In this document: one piece after another, positions 13,501 through 28,500 of the stretch
Position numbering within the stretch: position 1 is the first letter of the stretch
Layout of the letters: each line of letters starts with the position of its first letter
Source: Macrostomum hystrix
Taxonomy: Eukaryota > Platyhelminthes > Macrostomidae
Length of the DNA: 64,000 nt
NCBI GenBank assembly: GCA_950097015.1
Contig: CATNEN010000001.1
Span: 16,682,501 to 16,746,500, forward strand
Direction: 5' to 3'
The notes under the pieces: model-generated
Database searches by the model: none
Seen by the model: only the letters and a program-made list of their open reading frames with translations
What the model was told of the DNA's origin: nothing
Program-made: the position numbers and the translations under genes

Positions 13501-16500
13501 ATGGCTAAAACAGAGTTTAAATCATAGCTAAACCAGCGTCTGAATCATGGCTAAACCAGAGTTTGAATCATGGCTAAACCAGAGTTTGAATCATGGCTAA
13601 ACCAGCGTCTGAATCATGGCTAAACCAGAGTCTGAATCATGGCTAAACCAGAGTCTGAATCATGGCTAAACCAGAGTCTGAATCATGGCTAAACCAGAGT
13701 CTGAATCATGGCAAAACCAGAGTCTGAATCATGGCTAAAACAGAGTTTAAATCATAGCTAAACCAGCGTCTGAATCATGGCTAAACCAGAGTTTGAATCA
13801 TGGCTAAACCAGAGTTTGAATCATGGCTAAACCAGCGTCTGAATCATGGCTAAACCAGAGTCTGAATCATGGCTAAACCAGAGTCTGAATCATGGCTAAA
13901 CCAGAGTCTGAATCATGGCTAAACCAGAGTCTGAATCATGGCAAAACCAGAGTCTGAATCATGGCAAAACCAGAGTCTGAATCATGGCTAAACCAGAGTC
14001 TGAATCATGGCTAAACCAGAGTCTGAATCATGGCTAAACCAGAGTCTGAATCATGGCAAAACCAGAGTCTGAATCATGGCTAAAACAGAGTTTAAATCAT
14101 AGCTAAACCAGCGTCTGAATCATGGCTAAACCAGCGTCTGAATCATGGCTAAACCAGAGTCTGAATCATGGCTAAACCAGAGTCTGAATCATGGCTAAAC
14201 CAGAGTCCGAATCATGGCTAAACCAGAGTTTGAATCATGGCTAAACCAGAGTTTGCATCATGGCTAAACCAGAGTCTGAATCATGGCTAAACCAGAGTCT
14301 GAATCATGGCTAAACCAGCGTCTGAATCATGGCTAAACCATAGTATGAATCATGGCTAAACCAGCGTCTGAATCATGGCTAAACCAGAGTTTGAATCATG
14401 GCTAAACCAGAGTCTGAATCATGGCTAAACCAGAGTTTGAATCATGGCTAAACCAGATTTTGAATCATGGCTAACCCAGAGTTTGAATCATGGCTAAACC
14501 AGAGTCTGAATCTGAATCATGGCTAAACCAGAGTCTGAATCATGGTTAAACCAGAGTTTGAATCATGGCAAAACCAGAGTCTGAATCATGGCTAAACCAG
14601 AGTTTGAATCATGGCTAAACCAGGGTCTGAATCATGGCTAAAACAGAGTTTAAATCATGGCTAAACCAGAGTCTGAATCATGGCTAAACCAGAGTTTGAA
14701 TCATGGCTAAACCAGGGTCTGAATTATGGCTAAACCAGAGTCTGAATCATGGCTAAACCAGAGTCTGAATCATGGCTAAACCAGAGTCTGAATCATGGCA
14801 AAACCAGAGTCTGAATCATGGCTAAAACAGAGTTTAAATCATAGCTAAACCAGCGTCTGAATCATGGCTAAACCAGAGTTTGAATCATGGCTAAACCAGA
14901 GTCTGAATCATGGCTAAACCAGAGTTTGAATCATGGCTAAACCAGCGTCTGAATCATGGCTAAACCAGAGTCTGAATCATGGCTAAACCAGAGTCTGAAT
15001 CATGGCTAAACCAGAGTCCGAATCATGGCTAAACCAGAGTTTGAATCATGGCTAAACCAGAGTTTGCATCATGGCTAAACCAGAGTCTGAATCATGGCTA
15101 AACCAGAGTTTGCATCATGGCTAAACCAGAGTTTGCATCATGGCTAAACCAGAGTCTGAATCATGGCTAAACCAGCGTCTGAATCATGGCTAAACCAGAG
15201 TTTGAATCATGGCTAAACCAGAGTTTGCATCATGGCTAAACCAGAGTCTGAATCATGGCTAAACCAGAGTCTGAATCATGGCTAAACCAGAGTCTGAATC
15301 ATGGCTAAACCATAGTATGAATCATGGCTAAACCAGCGTCTGAATCATGGCTAAACCAGAGTTTGAATCATGGCTAAACCAGAGTCTGAATCATGGCTAA
15401 ACCAGAGTTTGAATCATGGCTAAACCAGATTTTGAATCATGGCTAACCCAGAGTTTGAATCATGGCTAAACCAGAGTCTGAATCTGAATCATGGCTAAAC
15501 CAGAGTCTGAATCATGGTTAAACCAGAGTTTGAATCATGGCAAAACCAGAGTCTGAATCATGGCTAAACCAGAGTTTGAATCATGGCTAAACCAGGGTCT
15601 GAATCATGGCTAAAACAGAGTTTGAATCATGGCTAAACCAGGGTCTGAATCATGGCTAAAACAGAGTTTAAATCATGGCTAAACCAGAGTCTGAATCATG
15701 GCTAAACCAGAGTTTGAATCATGGCTAAACCAGGGTCTGAATCATGGCTAAAACAGAGTTTAAATCATGGCTAAACCAGAGTCTGAATCATGGCTAAACC
15801 AGAGTTTGAATCATGGCTAAACCAGGGTCTGAATCATGGCTAAACCAGAGTCTGAATCATGGCTAAACCAGAGTCTGAATCATGGCTAAACCAGAGTCTG
15901 AATCATGGCAAAACCAGAGTCTGAATCATGGCTAAAACAGAGTTTAAATCATAGCTAAACCAGCGTCTGAATCATGGCTAAACCAGAGTTTGAATCATGG
16001 CTAAACCAGAGTTTGAATCATGGCTAAACCAGCGTCTGAATCATGGCTAAACCAGAGTCTGAATCATGGCTAAACCAGAGTCTGAATCATGGCTAAACCA
16101 GAGTCTGAATCATGGCTAAACCAGAGTCTGAATCATGGCAAAACCAGAGTCTGAATCATGGCTAAAACAGAGTTTAAATCATAGCTAAACCAGCGTCTGA
16201 ATCATGGCTAAACCAGAGTTTGAATCATGGCTAAACCAGAGTTTGAATCATGGCTAAACCAGCGTCTGAATCATGGCTAAACCAGAGTCTGAATCATGGC
16301 TAAACCAGAGTCTGAATCATGGCTAAACCAGAGTCTGAATCATGGCTAAACCAGAGTCTGAATCATGGCAAAACCAGAGTCTGAATCATGGCTAAAACAG
16401 AGTTTAAATCATAGCTAAACCAGCGTCTGAATCATGGCTAAACCAGAGTTTGAATCATGGCTAAACCAGAGTTTGAATCATGGCTAAACCAGCGTCTGAA

Positions 16501-19500
16501 TCATGGCTAAACCAGAGTCTGAATCATGGCTAAACCAGAGTCTGAATCATGGCTAAACCAGAGTCTGAATCATGGCTAAACCAGAGTCTGAATCATGGCA
16601 AAACCAGAGTCTGAATCATGGCTAAAACAGAGTTTAAATCATAGCTAAACCAGCGTCTGAATCATGGCTAAACCAGAGTTTGAATCATGGCTAAACCAGA
16701 GTTTGAATCATGGCTAAACCAGCGTCTGAATCATGGCTAAACCAGAGTCTGAATCATGGCTAAACCAGAGTCTGAATCATGGCTAAACCAGAGTCTGAAT
16801 CATGGCTAAACCAGAGTCTGAATCATGGCAAAACCAGAGTCTGAATCATGGCAAAACCAGAGTCTGAATCATGGCTAAACCAGAGTCTGAATCATGGCTA
16901 AACCAGAGTCTGAATCATGGCTAAACCAGAGTCTGAATCATGGCAAAACCAGAGTCTGAATCATGGCTAAAACAGAGTTTAAATCATAGCTAAACCAGCG
17001 TCTGAATCATGGCTAAACCAGAGTTTGAATCATGGCTAAACCAGAGTTTGAATCATGGCTAAACCAGCGTCTGAATCATGGCTAAACCAGAGTCTGAATC
17101 ATGGCTAAACCAGAGTCTGAATCATGGCTAAACCAGAGTCTGAATCATGGCTAAACCAGAGTCTGAATCATGGCTAAAACAGAGTTTAAATCATAGCTAA
17201 ACCAGCGTCTGAATCATGGCTAAACCAGAGTTTGAATCATGGCTAAACCAGAGTTTGAATCATGGCTAAACCAGCGTCTGAATCATGGCTAAACCAGAGT
17301 CTGAATCATGGCTAAACCAGAGTCTGAATCATGGCTAAACCAGAGTCTGAATCATGGCTAAACCAGAGTCTGAATCATGGCAAAACCAGAGTCTGAATCA
17401 TGGCTAAAACAGAGTTTAAATCATAGCTAAACCAGCGTCTGAATCATGGCTAAACCAGAGTTTGAATCATGGCTAAACCAGAGTTTGAATCATGGCTAAA
17501 CCAGCGTCTGAATCATGGCTAAACCAGAGTCTGAATCATGGCTAAACCAGAGTCTGAATCATGGCTAAACCAGAGTCTGAATCATGGCTAAACCAGAGTC
17601 TGAATCATGGCAAAACCAGAGTCTGAATCATGGCTAAAACAGAGTTTAAATCATAGCTAAACCAGCGTCTGAATCATGGCTAAACCAGAGTTTGAATCAT
17701 GGCTAAACCAGAGTTTGAATCATGGCTAAACCAGCGTCTGAATCATGGCTAAACCAGAGTCTGAATCATGGCTAAACCAGAGTCTGAATCATGGCTAAAC
17801 CAGAGTCTGAATCATGGCTAAACCAGAGTCTGAATCATGGCAAAACCAGAGTCTGAATCATGGCTAAAACAGAGTTTAAATCATAGCTAAACCAGCGTCT
17901 GAATCATGGCTAAACCAGAGTTTGAATCATGGCTAAACCAGAGTTTGAATCATGGCTAAACCAGCGTCTGAATCATGGCTAAACCAGAGTCTGAATCATG
18001 GCTAAACCAGAGTCTGAATCATGGCTAAACCAGAGTCTGAATCATGGCTAAACCAGAGTCTGAATCATGGCAAAACCAGAGTCTGAATCATGGCTAAACC
18101 AGAGTCTGAATCATGGCTAAACCAGAGTCTGAATCATGGCTAAACCAGAGTTTGCATCATGGCTAAACCAGAGTCTGAATCATGGCAAAACCAGAGTCTG
18201 AATCATGGCTAAAACAGAGTTTAAATCATAGCTAAACCAGCGTCTGAATCATGGCTAAACCAGAGTTTGAATCATGGCTAAACCAGAGTTTGAATCATGG
18301 CTAAACCAGCGTCTGAATCATGGCTAAACCAGAGTCTGAATCATGGCTAAACCAGAGTCTGAATCATGGCTAAACCAGAGTCTGAATCATGGCTAAACCA
18401 GAGTCTGAATCATGGCAAAACCAGAGTCTGAATCATGGCAAAACCAGAGTCTGAATCATGGCTAAACCAGAGTCTGAATCATGGCTAAACCAGAGTCTGA
18501 ATCATGGCTAAACCAGAGTCTGAATCATGGCAAAACCAGAGTCTGAATCATGGCTAAAACAGAGTTTAAATCATAGCTAAACCAGCGTCTGAATCATGGC
18601 TAAACCAGAGTTTGAATCATGGCTAAACCAGAGTTTGAATCATGGCTAAACCAGCGTCTGAATCATGGCTAAACCAGAGTCTGAATCATGGCTAAACTAG
18701 AGTCTGAATCATGGCTAAACCAGCGTCTGAATCATGGCTAAACCAGAGTTTGAATCATGGCTAAACCAGAGTTTCAATCATGGCTAAACCAGCGTCTGAA
18801 TCATGGCTAAACCAGCGTCTGAATCATGGCTAAACCAGAGTCTGAATCATGGCAAAACTGGAGTCTGAATCATGGCTAAACCATAGTCTGAATCATGGCT
18901 AAACCATAGTCTGAATCATGGCTAAACCAGAGTCTGAATCATGGCTAAACCAGAGTCTGAATCATGGCAAAACTGGAGTCTGAATCATGGCTAAACCATA
19001 GTCTGAATCATGGCTAAACCATAGTCTGAATCATGGCTAAACCAGAGTCTGAATCATGGCTAAACCAGAGTCTGAATCATAGCTAAACCAGAGTCTGAAT
19101 CATGGCTAAACCAGAGTCTCAATCATGGCTAAACCAGAGTTTGAATCATTGCTAAACCAGAGTTTGAATCATGGCTAAACCAGAGTGTGAATCATGGCTA
19201 AACCATCGTTTGAATCATGACTAAACCAGAGTTTGAATCATAGCTAAACCAGAGTCTGAATCATGGCTAAACCAGAGTCTCAATCATGGCTAAACCAGAG
19301 TTTGAATCATTGCTAAACCAGAGTTTGAATCATGGCTAAACCAGAGTGTGAATCATGGCTAAACCAGAGTTTGAATCATGGCTAAACCATCGTTTGAATC
19401 ATGGCTAAACCAGAGTTTGAATCATGGCTAAACCAGAGTTTGAATCATGGCTAAACCATCGTTTAAATCATGGCTAAACCATTGTTTGAATCATGGCTAA

Positions 19501-22500
19501 ACCAGAGTTTGAATCATGGCTAAACCAGAGTTTGAATCATGGCTTAACCAGAGTTTGAATCATGGCTAAACCAGAGTCTGAATCATGGCTTAACCAGAAT
19601 TTAAATCATGGCTAAACCAGAGTCTGAATCATGGCTTAACCAGAGTCTGAATCATGGCTAAACCAGAGTCTGAATCATGGCTAAACCAGAGTCTGAATCA
19701 TGGCAAAACTGGAGTCTGAATCATGGCTAAACCATAGTCTGAATCATGGCTAAAATAGAGTCTGAATCATGGCTAAAATAGAGTCTGAATCATGGCTAAA
19801 CCAGAGTCTGAATCATGGCTAAAATAGAGTCTGAATCATGGCTAAACCAGAGTCTGAATCATGGCTAAACTAGAGTCTGAATCATGGCTAAACCAGAGTC
19901 TGAATCATGGCTAAACTAGAGTCTGAATCATGGCTAAACCAGAGTCTGAATCATGGCTAAACTAGAGTCTGAATCATGGCTAAACCAGAGTCTGAATCAT
20001 GGCTAAACCAGAGTTTGAATCATGGCTAAACCAGAGTTTGAATCATGGCTTAACCAGAGTTTGAATCATGGCTAAACCAGAGTCTGAATCATGGCTAAAC
20101 TAGAGTCTGAATCATGGCTAAACCAGAGTCTGAATCATGGCTAAACCAGAGTCTGAATCATGGCTAAACTAGAGTCTGAATCATGGCTAAACCAGCGTCT
20201 GAATCATGGCTAAACCAGAGTTTGAATCATGGCTAAACCAGAGTTTCAATCATGGCTAAACCAGCGTCTTAATCATGGCTAAACCAGCGTCTGAATCATG
20301 GCTAAACCAGAGTCTGAATCATGGCAAAACTGGAGTCTGAATCATGGCTAAACCATAGTCTGAATCATGGCTAAACCATAGTCTGAATCATGGCTAAACC
20401 AGAGTCTGAATCATGGCTAAACCAGAGTCTGAATCATGGCTAAACCAGCGTCTGAATCATGGCTAAACCAGAGTCTGAATCATGGCTAAACCAGCGTCTG
20501 AATCATGGCTAAACCAGAGTTTGAATCATGGCTAAACCAGAGTTTCAATCATGGCTAAACCAGCGTCTGAATCATGGCTAAACCAGCGTCTGAATCATGG
20601 CTAAACCAGAGTCTGAATCATGGCAAAACTGGAGTCTGAATCATGGCTAAACCATAGTCTGAATCATGGCTAAACCATAGTCTGAATCATGGCTAAACCA
20701 GAGTCTGAATCATGGCTAAACCAGAGTCTGAATCATGGCAAAACTGGAGTCTGAATCATGGCTAAACCATAGTCTGAATCATGGCTAAAATAGAGTCTGA
20801 ATCATGGCTAAAATAGAGTCTGAATCATGGCTAAACCAGAGTCTGAATCATGGCTAAAATAGAGTCTGAATCATGGCTAAACCAGAGTCTGAATCATGGC
20901 TAAACTAGAGTCTGAATCATGGCTAAACCAGAGTCTGAATCATGGCTAAACTAGAGTCTGAATCATGGCTAAACCAGAGTCTGAATCATGGCTAAACTAG
21001 AGTCTGAATCATGGCTAAACCAGAGTCTGAATCATGGCTAAACCAGAGTTTGAATCATGGCTAAACCAGAGTTTGAATCATGGCTTAACCAGAGTTTGAA
21101 TCATGGCTAAACCAGAGTCTGAATCATGGCTTAACCAGAATTTAAATCATGGCTAAACCAGAGTCTGAATCATGGCTAAACCAGAGTCTGAATCATGGCT
21201 AAACTAGAGTCTGAATCATGGCTAAACCAGAGTCTGAATCATGGCTAAACTAGAGTCTGAATCATGGCTAAACTAGAGTCTGAATCATGGCTAAACCAGC
21301 GTCTGAATCATGGCTAAACCAGAGTTTGAATCATGGCTAAACCAGAGTTTCAATCATGGCTAAACCAGCGTCTGAATCATGGCTAAACCAGAGTTTGAAT
21401 CATGGCTAAACCAGAGTTTCAATCATGGCTAAACCAGCGTCTGAATCATGGCTAAACCAGCGTCTGAATCATGGCTAAACCAGAGTCTGAATCATGGCAA
21501 AACTGGAGTCTGAATCATGGCTAAACCATAGTCTGAATCATGGCTAAACCATAGTCTGAATCATGGCTAAACCAGAGTCTGAATCATGGCTAAACCAGAG
21601 TCTGAATCATGGCTAAACCAGCGTCTGAATCATGGCTAAACCAGAGTCTGAATCATGGCTAAACCAGAGTCTGAATCATGGCTTAACCAGAGTTTGAATC
21701 ATGGCTAAACCAGAGTCTGAATCATGGCTAAACCAGAGTTTGAATCATGGCTAACCCAGCGTTTGAATCATTGCTAAACCAGAACTGGTGGATAATCGTC
21801 AACTGGGGGATCATGGTAAACTGGGGGATAATTGTCAACTGGGGGATCATTGTCAACTGGAGGATCATTGGCAACTGGGGGATAATTGTCAACTGGGGGA
21901 TAATTGTCACGGGGAAACATCACCAAATGCGGGATCATAATCAACTAGGGGATCATTGTCAACTAGGGGATCATGTTCAACTGGGGGAACATTGTCAACT
22001 GGGATCACCATCAATGGGGGATCATAGTCAACTGAGAGATAATTGTCGACTGGGGGATAATCGTCAACTGGGGGATCATGGTCAACTGGAGGATCATTGT
22101 CAACGGGGGGATAGTTGTCAACTGGGGGATAATTGTCAACTGGGGGATCATTGTCAACTGGGAGATCATTGTCAATGTCAACTGGGGGATCATTTTCAAC
22201 TGGGGATCATTGTCAACTGGTGGTTTATCATCACCCGGAGGATCATTGTGAACTGGGGGGATCATTGTCAACTTGTTGATCATCATCAACTGGGGGATCA
22301 TTGTCAACTGTGGGAACATTGTCAACTGGGGGAACGTTGTCAACTGGAGATTATCATCAATGGGGAGTCATCATTAACTGGGGGATCATTGTCAACTGCG
22401 TGATCATCATCAATTGGGGGATTATTGTCAACTCGGGGATCATTGTCAGCTGTGGGAACATTGTCAACTGGGGATCATCATCAATGGGGAGTCATCATTA

Positions 22501-25500
22501 ACTGGGGGATCATTGTCAACTGCGTGATCATCATCAATTGAGGGATTATTGTCAACTGGGGGATCATAATCAACTGCGTGATCATCATCAATTGAGGGAT
22601 TATTGTCAACTGGGGGATCATAATCAACTGCGTGATCATCATCAATTGGGGGATTATTGTCAACGGGGGGATCATTGTCAACTGGGGGATCATTGTCAAC
22701 TGGGGGATTATTGTCAACTGGGGGATCTTTATCAACTGTGGGATCATTGTCAACTGATCATTGTAGCGTAAAAAGGCTGAAAATGCAGCTGCTAAAAAGT
22801 GTATACTGGACGAAATCAAAATATTTCTGCTCCCCGAAGGGGGGCAAAACTTGCTAGTCCACTATACTAAAAATGAAATGCTTGCTTGGTTGTAATTGAT
22901 TTTCTCCCGAACGGCTCAACCGATTTTCACCATTTCTTCACCAAAAGATGCTAAATATGGGGACAATTATACACGTATTTTTATTAAGCTTAACTTTATT
23001 GCTAAAGGGATTAAATATTCGAAAAACATGATTTTTCAAAGGTCAAACCATCTTGGCCTATTGAGAATTTTACTCACTGCCACTGAATTAGAATTGCATC
23101 GTCAAATTGCGCAACAACCCCTAGCTGATTGAATTTGAAGCCTGCACTCTGGAGACAAATTGGAAATAAATGTACACAACCAACCGCAAGACTGAGTGTA
23201 CTCTATTTTCTTACTTCATTGTACAAAGCCAGAACTTTGAGAATTCATTTTATAAGGCTGATTTTTGCACCCACTAACCAACAGTCGGAATAGCCGATGT
23301 GTAGGCACTAGGAATAGGTTAGGCTAGGCTAGGGTTCGATTCTGCACTGCATCAAATCTAATATACTAAAAATGAAAATCTTGTATGTTTGTTTGCAATC
23401 GACTAGCTCCCGAACGGCTCAACCGATTTTCAAAATTCCTTCGCCAAAAGATCACAAATGGGCCGGAATCGGTACACGTAATTTTATTAAGCTTAATTTC
23501 ATTGCCAAGGGGATTAAATATTCGAAAAACAGTTTTAAATAGGCTTTTCTAATGCATTCTTGTTTTCAGCTTGTGCACAGTGAGGCTCCAGTGCCAATTT
23601 TTATGATTGCATCAGAGCCAGTTTTGATAACGAACTGATAAGAACTCCAGTGAGGCTACCCAGAGGGTAGCGAAGGCAGCTAGTCCTCCACTATACTAAA
23701 AATGAAATGCTTGCTTGGTTGTAATTGATTTTCTCCCGAACGGCTCAACCGATTTTCACCATTTCTTCACCAAAAGATGCTAAATATGGGGACAATTATA
23801 CACGTATTTTTATTAAGCTTAACTTTATTGCTAAAGGGATTAAATATTCGAAAAACATGATTTTTCAAAGGTCAAACCATCTTGGCCTATTGAGAATTTT
23901 ACTCACTGCCACTGAATTAGAATTGCATCGTCAAATTGCGCAACAACCCCTAGCTGATTGAATTTGAAGCCTGCACTCTGGAGACAAATTGGAAATAAAT
24001 GTACACAACCAACCGCAAGACTGAGTGTACTCTATTTTCTTACTTCATTGTACAAAGCCAGAACTTTGAGAATTCATTTTATAAGGCTGATTTTTGCACC
24101 CACTAACCAACAGTCGGAATAGCCGATGTGTAGGCACTAGGAATAGGTTAGGCTAGGCTAGGGTTCGATTCTGCACTGCATCAAATCATTTAGACTAATT
24201 TTCAGCCAGTAGTGATTGAAGACTATTTTATATTATTTTTTTCATTTCGTAAATAAAATATCATAAATCATAGCACACCGGCTAAAACAGAGTGTGCTAT
24301 GGCTACACCAGAGTCTGAATCATGGCTACACCAGAGTCTGAATCATGGCTAAACCAGAGTCTGAATCATGGCTAAACCAGAGTCTGAATCATGGCTACAC
24401 CAGAGTCTGAATCATGGCTAAACCAGAGTCTGAATCAAGGCTAAACCAGAGTCTGGATCATGGCTAAACCAGAGTCTGAATCATGGCTACACCAGAGTCT
24501 GAATCATGGCTAAACCAGAGTCTGAATCATGGCTACACCAGAGTCTGAATCATGGCTAAACCAGAGTCTGAATCATGGCTACACCAGAGTCTGAATCATG
24601 GCTACACCAGAGTCTGAATCATGGCTACACCAGAGTCTGAATCAAGGCTAAACCAGAGTCTGAATCATGGCTACACCAGAGTCTGAATCATAGCTAAACC
24701 AGAGTCTGAATCATGGCTACACCAGAGTCTGAATCAAGGCTAAACCAGAGTCTGAATCATGGCTACACCAGAGTCTGAATCATGGCTAAACCAGAGTCTG
24801 AATCATGGCTAAACGAGAGTCTGGATCATGGCTAAACCAGAGTCTGAATCATGGCTAAACCAGAGTCTGAATCATGGCTACACCAGAGTCTGAATCATGG
24901 CTAAACCAGAGTCTGAATCATGGCTAAACCAGAGTCTGAATCATGGCTACACCAGAGTCTGAATCATGGCTAAACCAGAGTCTGAATCAAGGCTAAACCA
25001 GAGTCTGGATCATGGCTAAACCAGAGTCTGAATCATGGCTACACCAGAGTCTGAATCATGGCTAAACCAGAGTCTGAATCATGGCTACACCAGAGTCTGA
25101 ATCATGGCTAAACCAGAGTCTGAATCATGGCTACACCAGAGTCTGAATCATGGCTAACCTAGAGTCTGAATCATGGCTAAACCAGAGTCTGAATCAAGGC
25201 TAAACCAGAGTCTGAATCATGGCTACACCAGAGTCTGAATCATAGCTAAACCAGAGTCTGAATCATGGCTACACCAGAGTCTGAATCAAGGCTAAACCAG
25301 AGTCTGAATCATGGCTACACCAGAGTCTGAATCATGGCTAAACCAGAGTCTGAATCATGGCTAAACGAGAGTCTGGATCATGGCTAAACCAGAGTCTGAA
25401 TCATGGCTAAACCAGAGTCTGAATCATGGCTAAACCAGAGTCTGAATCATGGCTAAACCAGAGTCTGAATCATGGCTAAACCAGAGTCTGAATCAAGGCT

Positions 25501-28500
25501 AAACCAGAGTCTGAATCATGGCTAAACCAGAGTCTGAATCAAGGCTAAACCAGAGTCAGAATCATGGCTAAACCAGAGTCTGAATCATGGCTAAACCAGA
25601 GTTTGAATCATAGCTAAACCAGAGTCTGAATCATGGCTACACCAGAGTCTGAATCATGGCTAAACCAGAGTTTGAATCATGGCTAAACCAGAGTCTCAAT
25701 CATGGCTAAACCAGAGTCTGAATCATGGCTAAACCAGAGTTTGAATCATAGCTAAACCAGAGTGTGAATCATGGCTAAACCAGAGTCTGAATCATGGCTA
25801 CACCAGAGTCTGAATCATGGCTACACCAGAGTCTGAATCATGGCTACACCAGAGTCTGAATCATAGCTAAACCAGAGTCTGAATCATGGCTAAACCAGAG
25901 TCAGAATCATGGCAAAACCAGAGTCTGAATCATGGCTACACCAGAGTCTGAATCATGGCTAAACCAGAGTCTGAATCATGGCTACACCAGAGTCTGAATC
26001 ATAGCTAAACCAGAGTCTGAATCATGGCTACACCAGAGTCTGAATCATGGCTAAACCAGAGTTTGAATCATAGCTAAACCAGAGTCTGAATCATGGCTAA
26101 ACCAGAGTTTGAATCATAGCTAAACCAGAGTCTGAATCATGGCTAAACCAGAGTCTGAATCATAGCTAAACCAGAGTCTGAATCATGGCTAAACCAGAGT
26201 CTGAATCATGGCTAAACCAGAGTTTGAATCATAGCTAAACCAGAGTCTGAATCATGGCTAAACCAGAGTCTGAATCATGGCTAAACCAGAGTCTGGATCA
26301 TGGCTAAACCATGCAGAGTCTGAATCATGGCTACACCAGAGTCTGAATCATGGCTAAACCAGAGTCTGAATCAAGGCTAAACCAGAGTCTGAATCATGGC
26401 TACACCAGAGTCTGAATCATGGCTAAACCAGAGTCTGAATCATGGCTAAACCAGAGTCTGAATCATGGCTAAACCAGAGTCTGAATCATGGCTACACCAG
26501 AGTCTGAATCATGGCTAAACCAGAGTTTGAATCATGGCTAAACCAGAGTCTCAATCATGGCTAAACCAGAGTCTGAATCAAGGCTAAACCAGAGTCTGAA
26601 TCATGGCTAAACCAGAGTTTGAATCATAGCTAAACCAGAGTCTGAATCATGGCTAAACCAGAGTCTGAATCATGGCTAAACCAGAGTCTGAATCATGGCT
26701 AAACCAGAGTCTGAATCAAGGCTAAACCAGAGTCTGAATCATGGCTAAACCAGAGTCTGAATCAAGGCTAAACCAGAGTCTGAATCATGGCTAAACCAGA
26801 GTCTGAATCATGGCTACACCAGAGTCTGAATCATAGCTAAACCAGAGTCTGAATCATGGCTAAACCAGAGTTTGAATCATGGCAAAACCAGAGTTTGAAT
26901 CATAGCTAAACCAGAGTTTGAATCATGGCTAAACCAGAGTCTGAATCATGGCTACACCAGAGTCTGAATCATGGCTCATAGCTAAACCAGAGTCTGAATC
27001 ATGGCTAAACCAGAGTCTGAATCATGGCTAAACCAGAGTCTGAATCATGGCTACACCAGAGTCTGAATCATGGCTAAACCAGAGTTTAAATCATAGCTAA
27101 ACCAGCGTCTGAATCATGGCTAAACCAGAGTTTGAATCATAGCTAAACCAGAGTCTGAATCATGGCTAAACCAGAGTCTGAATCATGGCTAAACCAGAGT
27201 CTGGATCATGGCTAAACCATGCAGAGTCTGAATCATGGCTACACCAGAGTCTGAATCATGGCTAAACCAGAGTCTGAATCAAGGCTAAACCAGAGTCTGA
27301 ATCATGGCTACACCAGAGTCTGAATCATGGCTAAACCAGAGTCTGAATCATGGCTAAACCAGAGTCTGAATCATGGCTAAACCAGAGTCTGAATCAAGGC
27401 TAAACCAGAGTCTGAATCATGGCTAAACCAGAGTTTGAATCATAGCTAAACCAGAGTCTGAATCATGGCTAAACCAGAGTCTGAATCATGGCTAAACCAG
27501 AGTCTGAATCATGGCTAAACCAGAGTCTGAATCAAGGCTAAACCAGAGTCTGAATCATGGCTAAACCAGAGTCTGAATCAAGGCTAAACCAGAGTCTGAA
27601 TCATGGCTAAACCAGAGTCTGAATCATGGCTACACCAGAGTCTGAATCATGGCTAAACCAGAGTTTGAATCATGGCTAAACCAGAGTCTCAATCATGGCT
27701 AAACCAGAGTCTGAATCAAGGCTAAACCAGAGTCTGAATCATGGCTAAACCAGAGTTTGAATCATAGCTAAACCAGAGTCTGAATCATGGCTAAACCAGA
27801 GTCTGAATCATGGCTAAACCAGAGTCTGAATCATGGCTAAACCAGAGTCTGAATCAAGGCTAAACCAGAGTCTGAATCATGGCTAAACCAGAGTCTGAAT
27901 CAAGGCTAAACCAGAGTCTGAATCATGGCTAAACCAGAGTCTGAATCATGGCTACACCAGAGTCTGAATCATAGCTAAACCAGAGTCTGAATCATGGCTA
28001 AACCAGAGTTTGAATCATGGCAAAACCAGAGTTTGAATCATAGCTAAACCAGAGTTTGAATCATGGCTAAACCAGAGTCTGAATCATGGCTACACCAGAG
28101 TCTGAATCATGGCTCATAGCTAAACCAGAGTCTGAATCATGGCTAAACCAGAGTCTGAATCATGGCTAAACCAGAGTCTGAATCATGGCTACACCAGAGT
28201 CTGAATCATGGCTAAACCAGAGTTTAAATCATAGCTAAACCAGCGTCTGAATCATGGCTAAACCAGAGTTTGAATCATAGCTAAACCAGCGTCTGAATCA
28301 TGGCTAAACTAGATTCTGAATCATGGCTAAACCAGAGTTTGAATCATGGCTAAACCAGAGTTTGAATCATGGCTAACCCAGCGTTTGAATCATAGCTAAA
28401 CCAGAACTGGTGGATAATCGTCAACTGGGGGATCATGGTAAACTGGGGGATAATTGTCAACTGGGGGATCATTGTCAACTGGAGGATCATTGGCAACTGG

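Larger units (their letters stand above)
11802..22857 (+). mobile_element. Non-autonomous Helitron, family X, copy 1 (11.06 kb)
   Basis: The 5' terminus is TC (TCCTCCTCCACTATACTAAA) and the 3' terminus is CTAG, preceded by a hairpin TGCTCCCC-GAA-GGGGGGCA at 22828-22846, 7 nt before CTAG. These are the hallmarks of canonical Helitrons, together with insertion between host A (11801) and T (35004, beyond the array). Internal order: 613-bp leader with CCCGAACGGCTCAACCGATT typical of Helitron-related 5' ends; 9-bp-stem hairpin at 12391-12421; 23-bp minisatellite; 18-bp minisatellite; 100-bp tail. No Rep/helicase is encoded, so movement needs a trans-acting element. Confidence 0.85.

Noticed and set aside
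21728-22819. ORFs of 60-218 codons in the 18-bp arrays (also at 28.4-29.5 and 33.9-35.1 kb)
   Set aside because: The 18-bp period keeps frames open; sequences are low-complexity repeats with no start context or splice logic.
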